DNA from: Hordeum vulgare subsp. vulgare
Taxonomy: Eukaryota > Streptophyta > Magnoliopsida > Poales > Poaceae
Length of the DNA: 64,000 bases
Reading direction: 5' to 3'
Assembly: GCF_904849725.1 (NCBI RefSeq)
Contig: NC_058519.1
Span: 180,471,703 to 180,535,702 of the forward strand
Part shown: in pieces, positions 1 to 10,605 of the stretch
How positions within the stretch are numbered: the first letter of the stretch is position 1
Layout: each line of letters starts with the position of its first letter
The notes under the pieces: generated by a model
What the model saw: the letters and a program-made list of their open reading frames with translations, nothing else
Told to the model about the DNA's origin: nothing
The model's database searches: none
Translations under genes and position numbers: made by a program

Positions 1-198
1 GTCATCTTTGGATGTTTTATGTACCTTTTATATCTTTTTTGGGACTAACTTATTAATTCAGTGTTTTTCTGTGTTTTTGGCTCTTTTCAGATCTGATTTT
101 GGAACGGAGTCCAAACGGAATAAAATCCCCGAAATTATTTTTCCCGAACGAAAGAAGATCAGGGGGCCTGTGGGCCAAGCCAGGAGGGCTACAGGGAG

Positions 199-248
199 CT
201 CACAAGCCCCCACTCCGCCACCAGGGGGGCGGTGGGCAGGCTTGTGGC
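199..248. repeat. GC-rich inverted repeat in F LTR
   Basis: The arms CACAAGCC near 201 and GGCTTGTG near 238 flank an inner GC-rich block. The same design recurs in the LTRs and internal regions of elements A, B and C. Confidence 0.6.
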
Positions 249-1140
249 CTCCCTGGCGCCCCCTGACCTAGATCTTGCGCCTATATATTCCCTAAAAATC
301 AGAAAAAATGAAGGGAGCCACGAAAATACTTTTTCGCCGCCACAAGCTTCCGTTTCCGCGAGATCTCATCTGTAGACCCTTCCCGGCGCCCTGCCGGAGG
401 GGACTTTGGAGTTGGAGGGCTTCTTCATCATCATCATCGCCCCTCCAATGAGTCGTGAGTAGTTCACTTCAGACCTACGGGTCCGTAGTTAGTAGCTAGA
501 TGGCTTCTTCTCTCTCTTGGATCTTCAATACAAAGTTCTCCATGATCTTCATGGAGATCTATCCGATGTAATCTTCTTTGGCGGTGTGTTTGTCGAGATC
601 CGATGAATTGTGGATTTGTCATCAGATTATCTATGATATATATTTGAGTCTTTGCTGATTTCTTATATGCATGATTTGATATCCTTGTAAGTCTCTCCGA
701 GTCTTGGGTTTTGTTTGGCCAACTAGATCTATGATTCTTGCAATGGGAGAAGTGCTTGGTTTTGGGTTCTTACTGTGTGGTGACCTTTTCCAGTGACAGT
801 AGCGGAAGCATGGCACACATCGTGTAGTTGCCATCAAGGGTAACAAGGTGGGCTCTGTCGTAGATATGAGATTGTCCATCTACATCATGTCATCTTGCTT
901 AAGGCGTTACTCTGTTCTTTTGGACTTAATACACTAGATGCATGCTGGATAGCGGTCGACGTGTGGAGTAATAGTAGTAGATGCAGAAAGTATCGGTCTA
1001 CTTTTTTTGCACGTGATGCCTATAGATATAATCATTTCCATAGGTATCGTCATGACTTCGCGCGGTTCTATCAATTGCTCGACAGTAATTTGTTCACCCA
1101 CCGTCTACTTGCTTTCATGAGAGAAGCCACTAGTAAACAC

Positions 1141-2915
1141 TGTTGGGCAACATAGCATAAATTCAAAATTTTCCTACGCATATTCAGATCTTCCTATGGA
1201 GAGACCAGCAACGAGAGAGGGGTAAGAGCATCTTCATACCTTTGAAGATCACTAAGCGGAAGCGTTACTAGAACGCGGTTGATGCAGTCGTACTCGCGGC
1301 GATTCAGATCGCGGTGTGATTGCGATCTAGTGCCGAACTATGGCACCTCCGCGTTCAACACACGTGCAACCCGGTGACGTCTCCCGCACCTTGATCCAGC
1401 AAGGAGGAGGGAGAGGTTGGGGAAGAACTCCAGCAGCATGACGGCGTGGTGTCGATGGAGAGACGAGGTCTCCCGGCAGGGCTTCGCCAAGCACCGGCAG
1501 AGAGGAGGAGGAAGAAGGGCAGGGCTGCGCCGAGGGAGAGGGAGAAGTCTATCTCCCAAGGGCCAAAACCCCTCTCTATTTATAGGAGGAGGGGGAGGGG
1601 GTGCGCCACCACTAGGGTTCCCCCTAGGTGGTGCGACAACCACCAGATGGGAAAGGGGGCGGCGGCTAGGGTGGCAGGGGTTGGCGCACCACCTGGTGGG
1701 CCTAAGGCCCACCTGTGCCTAGGGTTGCCCCCTCTCCCCACCACTTACACATTGGGAAAGGTGTGAAAGGCGCACCAGCCCACCTAGGGGCTGGTTCCCT
1801 CCCTCACTAGGCCCTTCTAGCCTTTTGGGATCGTTGCCCCCCTTCGGTGGACCCCCGGGGCCACCTCCGGTGGTCCCGGTGGTCCCGGTACATTACCGGT
1901 GACGCCCGAAACACTTCCGGTGTCCAAAACCATCCGTCCTATATATGAATCTTTACCTCCGGACCATTCCGGAGCTCCTCGTGACGTCCGGGATCTCATC
2001 TGGGACTCCGAACAACTTTCAGTAACCTCGTATAACAATTCCCTATAACCCTAGCGTCATCGAACTTTAAGTGTGTAGACCCTACGGGTTCGGGAGACGG
2101 GCAAACATGACCGAGATGCCTCTCCGGCCAATAACCATCAGCGGGGTCTGGATACCCATGGTGGCTCCCACTTGCTGCATGATGATCTCATCGGATGAAC
2201 CACGATGTCAAGGGTTCAATCAATCCCGTATACGATTCCCTTTGTCTGTCGGTATAGAACTTGCCCGAGATTCGATCGTCGGTATACCTATACCTTGTTC
2301 AATCTCGTTACCGGTAAGTCTCTTTACTCGTTCCATAGCATGTCATCGTGTGACTAACTCCTTAGTCACATTGAGCTCATGATAATATTCTACCAAGTGG
2401 GCCCAGAGATACCTCTCCGTCACACGGAGTGACAAATCCCGATCTCGATTTGTACCAACCCAACAGACACTTTCAAAGATACCCGTAGTGCACCTTTATA
2501 GTCACCCAGTTACGTTGTGACGTTTGATACACCCAGAGCACTCCTACGGTATCCGGCAGTTGCACAATCTCACGGTCGAAGGAAAAGAAACTTGACATTA
2601 GAAAAGCTTTAGCATACGAACGATACGATCTAGTGATATGCTTAGGATTGGGTCTTGTCCGTCACATCATTCTCCCAATGATGTGATCCCGTCATCAATG
2701 ACATATAATGCCCATGATCAGGAAACCATGATCATCCATTGACTAACGAGCTAGCTAACTAGAGGCTTGCTAGGGACACATTGTGATCTATTTATTCACA
2801 CATGTATTACTGTTTCCTGTTAATACAATTATAGCATGAACAATAGAAGATTATCATGAACAAGGAAATATGATAATAACCATTTTATTATGGCCTCTAG
2901 GGCATATTTCCAACA
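1141..2915 (-). mobile_element. Solo LTR, Copia Angela/WIS/BARE1-type
   Basis: A complete 1775-bp LTR in reverse orientation. It starts TGTTGGGCAACA and ends CATATTTCCAACA, the reverse complement of the usual TGTTGGAAATATG start of this family. It is flanked by a perfect 5-bp TSD AACAC at 1136-1140 and 2916-2920. No internal region or second LTR is present, so this is a solo LTR left by LTR-LTR recombination. The insertion target was the F LTR. ORFs inside it are shadows of GC-rich LTR sequence. Confidence 0.93.
1577..1584 (-). promoter_or_regulatory. TATA box of solo Copia LTR
   Basis: TATTTATA on the plus strand reads TATAAATA in element orientation. A TATA-like box at the equivalent LTR position recurs at 25651 and 33092, as expected for the BARE1-type promoter. 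Confidence 0.6.
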
Positions 2916-3263
2916 AACACTACGGCCCTCGGGTCTATTCACATCTATCGTTTCCACTTTTGCTTTTACTTTCCTTTGTTACTTTGCTGCTTTCCGTTCT
3001 CACTTGGCAAACAATCTATAAGGGATTGACAACCCCTTCATAGAGTTGGGAGCAAGCTTTTTGTGTTTGTGCAGGCTCTTAAGATACTCCTTCACTGGAT
3101 CGATACCTTGGTTCTCAAACTGAGGGAAATACTTACCACCGCTGTGCTACATCACCCTTTCCGCTTCGAGGGAACACCAACGCAAGGCTCCAATGCCACG
3201 GGGGAATCCTTTGCATATTTGCATAGGAAGTCCCTTCAGGCGTAGCCGTAGCAGAAGGATTCC

Positions 3264-3281
3264 TGGTGCCGTTGCTGAGCA
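3264..3281 (+). other. Degenerate primer binding site of F (tRNA-Asp type)
   Basis: TGGTGCCGTTGCTGAGCA differs by four bases from the complement of plant tRNA-Asp 3' end (TGGCGCCGTTGCCGGGGA) and follows the end of the LTR. A second, weaker match starts near 3305 (TGGCGTCGTTGG). Confidence 0.5.
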
Positions 3282-3344
3282 GTACCAAGCAACACTCCTA
3301 TTTCTGGCGTCGTTGGAAGGTTTGTTGTCGTAGTAGGAGTAACC

Positions 3345-4244
3345 AACCATATAACTCAAATATGCATAAAACAACGCCAAACCTTAAGTGTGCAGACCCT
3401 GCGGGTTCGAGAACTATGTAGACATGACCCGAGGGACTCCTCGGTCAATATCCAATAGCGGGACCTGCATGCCCATATTGGATCCTGCATATTCTCCGAA
3501 GATCTTATCGGTTGAACCTCAGTGCCAAGGATTCGTATAATCCCGTATGTCATCCCCTTTGTCCTTCAGTATATTACTTGCCCGAGATTCGATCGTTGGT
3601 ATCCACATACCTATTTCAATCTCATTTACCGGCAAGTCTCTTTACTTGTTCCGTAATACAATATCCCGTGGCTTACACTAAGTCACATTGCTTGCAAGGC
3701 TTGTGTGTGATGTTGTATTACCGAGTGGGCCCCAAGATACCTCTCCGTCACACGGAGTGAAAAATCCCAATCTTGATCCATACTAACTCAACGGGCACCT
3801 TCGGAGATACCTGTAGAGCATCTTTATAGTCACCCAGTTATGTTGTGACGTTTGATACACACAAGGCATTCCTCCGGTGCCAGTGAGTTATATGATCTCA
3901 TGGTCATAGGAATAAATACTGGACACACAGAAAATTGTAGCAACAAAATGACACGATCAACATGCTACGTTTATTAGTTTGGGTCTAGTACATCACATGA
4001 TTCTCCCAATGATGTGATCCCATTATCAAGTAACAACACTTGCCTATGGCCAGGAAACCTTGACCATCTTGGATCAACGAGCTAGTCAACTAGAGGCTTA
4101 CTAGGGACAGTGTTTTGTCTATGTATCCAGACAAGTATTGTGTTTCCAATCAATACAATTTAGCATGGATAATAGACGATTATCATGAACAAAGAAATAT
4201 AATAATAACTAATTTATTATTGCCTCTAGGGCATATTTCCAACA
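3345..4244 (-). mobile_element. Truncated Copia Angela-type LTR
   Basis: About 900 bp of reverse-oriented Angela/WIS-type LTR, alignable by eye with 26100-26997 and 42200-43075. Its right end CATATTTCCAACA at 4244 is an intact terminus, directly followed by the RNase H coding sequence of element A. The left half of the LTR is missing and the left junction with F is approximate. No TSD is recognisable. The configuration implies a deletion between F and A across this insertion. Confidence 0.8.
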
Positions 4245-5766
4245 CTATTCACACTGATCATGCTGCTATTAAGTACCTCATGGAGAAGAAGGACGCTAAA
4301 CCTAGACTTTTCAGATGGGTTCTCTTCCTACAAGAATTTGATTTGCACGTTGTCGATAGAAAGGGTGATGATAACCCAGTAGCAGATAACTTGTCTAGGT
4401 TGGAGAACGTTCTTGATGACCCACAACCTATTGATGATAGCTTTCCCGATGAGCAATTGAATGTCATCATTGCTTCACGTAGTGCATCGTGGTATGCTGA
4501 TTATGCAAGCTTATCTTTGTCAAATACATACCACCTAGTTTCACGTACCAGCAAAAGAAGAAGTTCTTCTTTGACATGAGACATTAATTTTGGGATGATC
4601 CTCACCTTTATAAGGAAGGAGTAGATGATGTTATTAGACGTTGTGTACCTGAACATGAACAGGGACAGATACTACAGAAGTGTCACTCCAAGGCCTACGG
4701 AGGACACCATGCGGGAGATAGAGCTGCACACAAGGTATTGCAATCAGGTTTCTATTGGCCCACTCTCTTCAAGGATGCTCGTATGTTTGTCTTGTCTTGT
4801 GACGAATGTCAAAGAATAGGTAATATTAGCAAACGTCAGGAAATGCCTATGAACTATTCACTTGTCATTGAACGATTTGATGCTACGGCTTTGATTATAT
4901 GAGACCTTTTCCAAAATCCAATGGGTATACTCACATCCTAGTTGCTGTTGATTACGTCACTAAGTGGGTAGAAGCTATCCCCACTAGTAGTGCTGATCAC
5001 AACACCTCTATCAAGATGCTGAAAGAAGTTCTCTTCCCTAGATTTGGAGTCCCTAGATATCTAATGACCGACGATGGTTCACACCTCATTCATGGTGCTT
5101 TCCGTAAAACGCTTGCTAAGTACGATGTCAACCATACAATTGCATCTCCTATCACCCTCAGTCCAGTGGTCAAGTAAAGCTAAGTAATACAGAGATTAAA
5201 CTGATTCTGCAAAAGACTGTCAACAGGTCTATAAAGAATTGGTCTAAGAAGCTCGATGATGCACTGTGTGCTTATAGAACTGCCTATAAGAATCCCGTGG
5301 GCATGTCTCCGTACAAAATGGTGTATGGGAAAGCATGTCACTTATCTCTTGAGCTAGAGCATAAAGCTTATTGGGCAATCAAAGAGCTCAACTTTGATTT
5401 CAAACTTGCCGGTGAGAAGAGGTTATTTGATATTAGCTCGCTTGATGAGTGGAGAACTCAGGCATACGAGAATGCCAAACTTTTCAAAGAGAATGTTAAG
5501 AGGTAGCATGATAAGAGGATACAAAAGCGTGAGTTCAATGTAGGTGGTTATGTCTTGCTATATAACTCTCGTTTAAGATTCTTTGTAGCCAAGCTTCTCT
5601 CTAAATGGGAAGGTCCCTATGTTGTTGAGGAAGTATATCGTTCTGGTGCTATCAAGATCAACAACACGGAAGGTAATTGTCTGAGAGTGGTAAATGGGTA
5701 GAGAATCAAGCATTATATCTCAGGTACTCCCATAAATGTTGAAAGCAATATTATCAATACCATAAC
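4245..5766 (+). pseudogene. A pol remnant: RNase H end and integrase
   Basis: The RNase H motif [11 protein letters not shown] is read from 4249. The frame then breaks near 4575. The HHCC zinc-finger region of integrase can be followed in another frame around 4650-4860. The catalytic core is open at 4899-5177, with the second Asp in a TDDGSH context (copy C has ADGGSH). A frameshift replaces the GQVE segment, so the catalytic Glu is lost. Integrase C-terminal parts follow at 5297-5506 and onward to about 5766, with an in-frame TAG near 5504 and another near 5699. Copy C (14403-16553, minus) shows the same domains in better condition. This pol cannot make an active enzyme. Confidence 0.88.
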
Positions 5767-5859
5767 TTTGGAAGAATACCTAAGGGATATTTATCAGCCT
5801 GTTTCAGACTTCGAAAACGAAGAGGTATGTGATTCGGTAAGAAAGCAGAGTCGAAAACT

Positions 5860-6075
5860 TTTCCAGAAGGAAATTTTCTCCATTTTGGAATATTTGAAAA
5901 AAATACAAAAATTGGAAATAGTCCGGAAAGTGTGCGAGGAGGCGACAAGCCTGCACGGCGCGGGCCCACCCCCTGGCCGCGCCGTGAGGGCTTGTGGCCA
6001 CCTCGTGCGCTTCCCGGACTCTGTTTTCGTGCAGGGGACTCCTTCTGGTCTGGAAAAAATCATTATATATACTTC
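5860..6075 (+). promoter_or_regulatory. U3-like internal module with TATA box before the extra ORF of A
   Basis: After pol ends, the sequence repeats the order seen in the element's own LTR at about 8240-8430: an AT-rich stretch ending in AAAAAATAC, the ACAAGCC/GGCTTGT hairpin, then GGAAAAAATCA. Here that last box is followed by TTATATATAC at 6063-6072, about 85 bp upstream of the ATG at 6157. Element C has the same block in the same place. The layout is seen directly; promoter function is inference. Confidence 0.55.
5944..5998. repeat. Internal GC-rich hairpin of A
   Basis: Outer arms ACAAGCC and GGCTTGT and inner arms ACGGCGCGG and CCGCGCCGT (perfect 9 bp) form a nested inverted repeat between pol and the extra ORF. 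Confidence 0.75.
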
Positions 6076-6130
6076 CGTTTGGTCTGACCCCTAAATCACG
6101 CAGATTTCCTCAGTTTTTCGTTTCATGTCT

Positions 6131-6144
6131 GTTTTCTGCCACAG
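6131..6144 (+). other. Splice-acceptor-like site before the extra ORF of A
   Basis: GTTTTCTGCCACAG is a pyrimidine-rich tract ending in CAG, 12 bases before the ATG at 6157. Element C has the near-identical GTTTTCTGCCGCAG at the same distance, so it is conserved between copies. It could accept a splice from an upstream leader donor. This is inference. Confidence 0.45.
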
Positions 6145-6156
6145 ATCTAGGTCAAG

Positions 6157-6570
6157 ATGTCTTCTCAGGATTCAGAGCGGGAGAGCTATGTGGCATATTA
6201 CCTTGCTAACCCCAAGGTCTATGGGGACATGGAACCATATGGTTGGACCACTGATGAGGAAGAAGACTATGATCCCAATGGGAAGGAACAAACGAGTTCC
6301 GATGAAGAGGAGGCTCCTCTACCTCAACCTGGACGCACTCATGTGGAGTTCAAGAAGTCGAGCCTCCCTGACTCAAGGAAGAAGTCTAAGAACTTATTTA
6401 TCCCTTCTCGTTTCTTGCAGGAGAGTAAGCAGGAATTATGCCAAAGGGTGTTGAGGCTTGAGGAGGAAAATGATGATCTCAGAGAGCAGAATTTTATGCT
6501 CAAGTGGAAATTAGACAAGCTCAAGACCGCTGTGACAACTCCTCCATCACCTCCAAAGGAAGACAACTAA
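6157..6570 (+). CDS. Extra ORF in env position of A, coiled-coil protein
   Basis: Open frame of 137 codons from ATG to TAA. It starts MSSQDSE and ends TTPPSPPKEDN. The N-terminal half is acidic (residues about 28-52, rich in Asp, Glu, Tyr and Ser). Residues about 88-126 are predicted by eye to form a heptad-rich coiled coil (LRLEEENDDLREQNFML). There is no signal peptide, membrane segment or known catalytic motif. It lies downstream of pol and upstream of the 3' LTR, where Athila-type elements often carry an env-like ORF, but nothing here resembles an envelope protein. The homologue in C (13537-14073) keeps both ends while the middle has diverged strongly. Pol next to it is broken but this frame is intact. 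The family is not recognised; a structural or Gag-like accessory role is only a guess. Confidence 0.6.
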   Translation: MSSQDSERESYVAYYLANPKVYGDMEPYGWTTDEEEDYDPNGKEQTSSDEEEAPLPQPGRTHVEFKKSSLPDSRKKSKNLFIPSRFLQESKQELCQRVLRLEEENDDLREQNFMLKWKLDKLKTAVTTPPSPPKEDN

Positions 6571-6604
6571 GCATTGGTATGGGCAATCCCCTTGGCTTGT
6601 CCCA

Positions 6605-6617
6605 AGCTTGGGGGAGT
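6605..6617 (+). other. Internal PPT-like copy in A
   Basis: AAGCTTGGGGGAG, identical to the true polypurine tract at 8019-8031, lies 35 bp after the extra ORF. C and B also have an internal copy. Confidence 0.7.
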
Positions 6618-8018
6618 TGCCCCGACATCGTATCACCATCACATCTTTTGCCTTTACCTTTGTTTTTAGTTTTCCTTTTCAGTTTTATCTTTCTCTTGTA
6701 CTTTAAAATCTTAGTGTTTTAGTCTTGAGTTTTGCTTCGTGTCACCCCCGATGTATTCTTGCTTGTGAGCCTTATAATAAAGAGTGACTTAGTTGAAGGG
6801 TTTTGCCTCTTGCCATGATCAAAAGAGTGGGAATAGAACAAAAGCATGAAATATCATGTAATGATCTTATGAGAAGTGATGGCTTCACATATAAAAATAA
6901 TGAGGATTGAAACTTGTTTAGGGTAGGAAAACATAGACCTTGGTCATTGTTGCAATTAATAGGAAGTTATAAGGAAGGAGAGGTTCACATATAAATATAT
7001 CATCTCTCACACCACCTATGATTGTGAACACTAACCAAACTATTGCATGCCTAGAAGTAGATGTTGGACAAGGAAGACAACGTAATGGATTGTGTTTGCT
7101 TGGCTCTGAACAATGTTATATGATTAGAGATCCCTTAGCATGTGACGATTTCTTCCACCTCACATTAGCCAAAACCCCCTCACTAAGTAGAGATACTACT
7201 TGTGCATCCATAAACCTTCAAACCAATTTTGCCATGAGTGTCCACCATACCTACCTATGGATTGAATTAGATCCCTCAAGTAAGTTGTCATCAGTGCAAG
7301 CAATAAAAATTGCTCTCTAATATGTATGATCTATTAGTGTGTGGAAAATAAGCTTTATACGAACCTATGATGAAGAAGACATAAAAGCGACAGACTCCAT
7401 AATAAAGTTCTTTATCACAGGAGGCAATATAAAGTGATGTTCCTCCGCACTAAGAGGTCACGCATCCAAACCTCAAAAGCGCCTGACAACCTCTGCTTCC
7501 CTCTGCGAAGGGCCTATCTTGTACCTTTACTTTTTGTCCTTGAAAGAGTCATGGTGATCTTCACCAATTCCCTATTTTGCCTTTGTCTTGGCTACCGTCA
7601 CATGCTTGGGAAAGATCTATATTCATATGTCAACTTGGAGGTAAGTATTCATGAATTATTATTGTTGACATTACCCTTGAGGTAAGAAGTTGGGAGGCAA
7701 ATATAAGCCCCTGTCTTTCTCTGTGTTCAGCTGAAATTTTGATCTCATGAGTACCACGTGAGTTGTAGCAATTGTAGAGAACGAAAGAATGATTGAGTAT
7801 GTGGATTTGCTTTACAAGCTCTTATTTGACTCTTTCTGATGTTGTGATAAATTGCAATTGCTTCAATGACTAAAGGCTATCAGTTGTTACTTCTCGGTAA
7901 GGTTCGGATCATGATCATGATGCATGTATGTTCGTATCTTGTTTTGTCGACACCTTGCTCCCTAAACATGTGGACATATTTAGTGAGCTAGGCTTTCCCT
8001 TGAGGACAAGCGAGGTCT
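6618..8018 (+). other. Conserved noncoding tract between two PPT copies in A
   Basis: About 1.4 kb without a convincing ORF. Islands at 7243-7261 (CCACCATACCTACCTATGG) and 7494-7519 (TGCTTCCCTCTGCGAAGGGC...) recur in element C (reverse strand around 12715-12741) and in the more distant element B (39400-39420, 39892-39920). Function unknown. Confidence 0.6.
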
Positions 8019-8031
8019 AAGCTTGGGGGAG
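8019..8031 (+). other. Polypurine tract of A
   Basis: AAGCTTGGGGGAG lies one base before the 3' LTR start TGATACG at 8033, where plus-strand DNA synthesis would prime. Confidence 0.85.
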
Positions 8032-8032
8032 T

Positions 8033-9553
8033 TGATACGTCCATTTTGCATCATGTTTTCATGTTGATATTTATCGCTTCTTTTGCTGTTATTTCACTTC
8101 ACGGTACTATTATTATGCCTTTTCTCTCTTATTTTGCAAGGTTTACATGAAGAGGGAGAATACCGGCAACTGGAATTCTCGCCTGAAAGTGGAGCAAAGT
8201 TGACATACTATTCGGCGCAACTCCAAACGCCGTGAAAATCAACGGAGATTTTTTCCCAATTTATAAAAAATACTAGGCCGAAGAAGTGTCGGAGGGGCAC
8301 CAGGGGGTGCCCACAAGCTTGCACGGCGCGGCGACCCCCCACGGCGCGCCATGGGGGCTTGTGGGCAGCCCACTGGCCCACTATCCCCCCTCTTTTGCTA
8401 TATGGAGGGTTTCTTCCAGGAAAAAATCAAGAGGGAGCTTTTTCGTGGTTTCGCCGCCGCCACGAGGCGGAACATGAGCATAACCAATCTAGAGCTCCGG
8501 CAGGACGATCCTGCCGGGGAAATTTCCCTCCCGGAGGGGGAAATCGTCGCCATCGTCATCACCAACACTCCTCTCATTGGAGGGGACTCATCACCATCAA
8601 CATCTTCATCATCACCATCTCATCTCCAAACCCTAGTTCATCACTTGTAACCAATCTCTGTCTCGCGACTCCGATTGGTACTTGTAAGCTTGCTAGTATT
8701 GTTGATTACTCTTTGTAGTTGATGCTAGTTGGATTATTTGGTGGAATAGTTTATGTTCAGATCCTTGATGCTACTCATTACCCCTCTGATCATGAATATG
8801 ATTATGCTTTGTGAGTAGCTACTTTTGTTCGTGAGGACATGGGATAAGTCATGCTAATAATAGTCATGTGAATTTGGTATTCGTTTGGTATTTTGATATG
8901 TTGTATGTTGTTTTTCCTCTAGTGGTGTTATGTGAATGTCAACTACATAACACTTAACCATTATTTGGGCCTAGAGGAAGGCATTGGGAAGTAGTAAGTA
9001 GATAATGGTTTGCTAGAGTGACAGAAGCTTAAACCCTAGTTTATGCGTTGCTTCGTAAGGGGCTGATTTGGATCCACTAGTTTAATGCTATGGTTAGACT
9101 TTGTCTTAATTCTTCTTTCGTAGTTGCGGATGCTTGCGAGAGGGGTTAATCATAAGTGGGATGCTTGTCCAAGTAAAGGCAGTACCCAAGCGCCGGTCCA
9201 CCCACATATCAAACTATCAAAGTAATGAACGCGAATCATATGAACATGATGAAACTAGCATGACAGAAATTCACGTGTATCCTCGAGAGCGTTTTTCCTC
9301 CTATAAGACTTTGTTCAGGCTTGTCCCTTGCTACAAAAGGGATTGGACCACTTTGTTGCACCGTTGCTACTTTTGTTACTTGTTGCTTGCTACAAATCAT
9401 CTCACCACACAATCACTTGTTACCGACAATTTCAGTGCTTGCAGAATTTACCTTGCTGAAAACCACTTGTCAGATCCTTCTGCTCCTCGTTGGGTTCGAC
9501 ACTATTACTTATCGAAAGGACTACGATTGATCCCCTATACTTGTGGGTCATCA
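8033..9553 (+). repeat. 3' LTR of A
   Basis: 1521 bp, starting TGATACGTCC and ending GGGTCATCA, with TGAT/ATCA terminal inverted repeat. It is closely similar to both LTRs of C. A TATA-like CTATATGG lies near 8398. Confidence 0.88.
8309..8366. repeat. GC-rich hairpin in 3' LTR of A
   Basis: Perfect 10-bp arms GCCCACAAGC and GCTTGTGGGC enclose a GC-rich block, upstream of the TATA-like box of the LTR. Confidence 0.75.
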
Positions 9554-10605
9554 ATCACCAAAGCACCGCATGATCTTCTTGTCACCGGCGCCACACAATG
9601 ATCTCCATCATCATGACCTCCATCAACGTATCGCCATCGAGGTTGTCGTGCTACTTATGCTATTACTACTAAATCTTCGACCTAGAAATGTAGTAAACGC
9701 ATCTGCAAACACAAACGTTAGTTTAAAGACAACCCTATGGCTCCTTCCGGTTTCCGTAGCATCGACGTGCAAGTCGATATTAACTATTACAACATGATCA
9801 TCTCATACGTCCAATATATCACATCACGTCATTGTCCATATCATATCACAAGCATACCCTGCAAAAACAAGTTAAACGTCCTCCAATTTGTTGTTGCATG
9901 TTTTACGTGGCTGCTATGGGTACCTAGTATGATCGCATCTTAATTACGCAAAACCACAACGGAGATGTGCAAATTGCTATTTAACCTTTCCAAGGACCGC
10001 ATCGGTCAAAACCAAATCAACTAAAGTTGAAGAAACCAACACCCGCCAGTTATCTTTATGCAACGAAGTTGCATTTCAATCAATGAAACCAGTCTCTCGT
10101 AAGTGTAAGAGTTATGTCGGTCCGGGCCTCTTCAATCCAACAATACCACCGAATCGAGAAAATACTAAGGAGGGCAGCAAATCGAACATCACCATCCACA
10201 AAACCTTTTGTGTTCTACTCGAGATAAGATCTACGCATGAACCTAGCTCATGATGCCACTGTTGGGGAATGTTGCATGGGAAACAAAAAATTTCCTACGC
10301 ACACGCAAACTATGATGGTGATGTCCATCTACGAGTGGAGATTAGGATTTACGTACCCTTGTAGATCGCACAGTGGGAAGCGTTAAGAAATGTTGTTGAT
10401 GTAGTGGAACGTCTTCACGTCCCTCGAATCGTCCCACGAGCTGTCCCGCGATCCTTTCCGATCTAGTGCCAAACGGACGGCACCTCCGCGTTCAGCACAC
10501 GTACAACTCGACGATGATCTCGGCCTTCTTGATCCAGCAAGCAAGACGGAGAAGTAGATGAGTTCTCCGGCAGCGTGACAGCGCTCCGGTGGTGGTGATG
10601 ATCTA

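Larger units (their letters stand above)
1..3344 (+). mobile_element. Gypsy LTR with leader (element F), left end outside window, split by a solo LTR
   Basis: Bases 1-1140 and 2921 to about 3263 read as one Ty3/Gypsy LTR of the Triticeae Athila-like style (Fatima/Sabrina/WHAM group; exact family not assured). The first bases are inside the LTR, so its start lies outside the window. The 3' part matches, in reverse orientation, the LTR at 46966-48498. Primer-site-like sequence follows at 3264-3281. The LTR is interrupted by the solo Copia LTR at 1141-2915, whose removal with one TSD copy restores continuity. Beyond about 3320 the element is lost where the Copia fragment at 3345 begins. Small ORFs here are not gene-like. 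Confidence 0.7.
4245..9553 (+). mobile_element. Gypsy element A (Athila-like), 5'-truncated
   Basis: Contains, in order, the RNase H end, integrase remnants, a U3-like internal module, a coiled-coil ORF, a PPT-like copy, about 1.4 kb of noncoding DNA, the true PPT and the 3' LTR. It belongs to the same family as element C in the opposite orientation. The gag, protease and RT side is missing because the truncated Copia LTR abuts RNase H at 4244. The right end abuts the leader of Copia G1 at 9554, so A inserted into G1, and the rest of G1 would lie left of the window. Confidence 0.85.

Noticed and set aside
1338..1766. ORFs over 100 codons on both strands
   Set aside because: Inside the solo Copia LTR; translation of GC-rich LTR sequence only.
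6157..6570. Extra ORF as an envelope gene
   Set aside because: It is in the env position, but there is no signal peptide, membrane segment or cysteine pattern; only coiled coil is visible.
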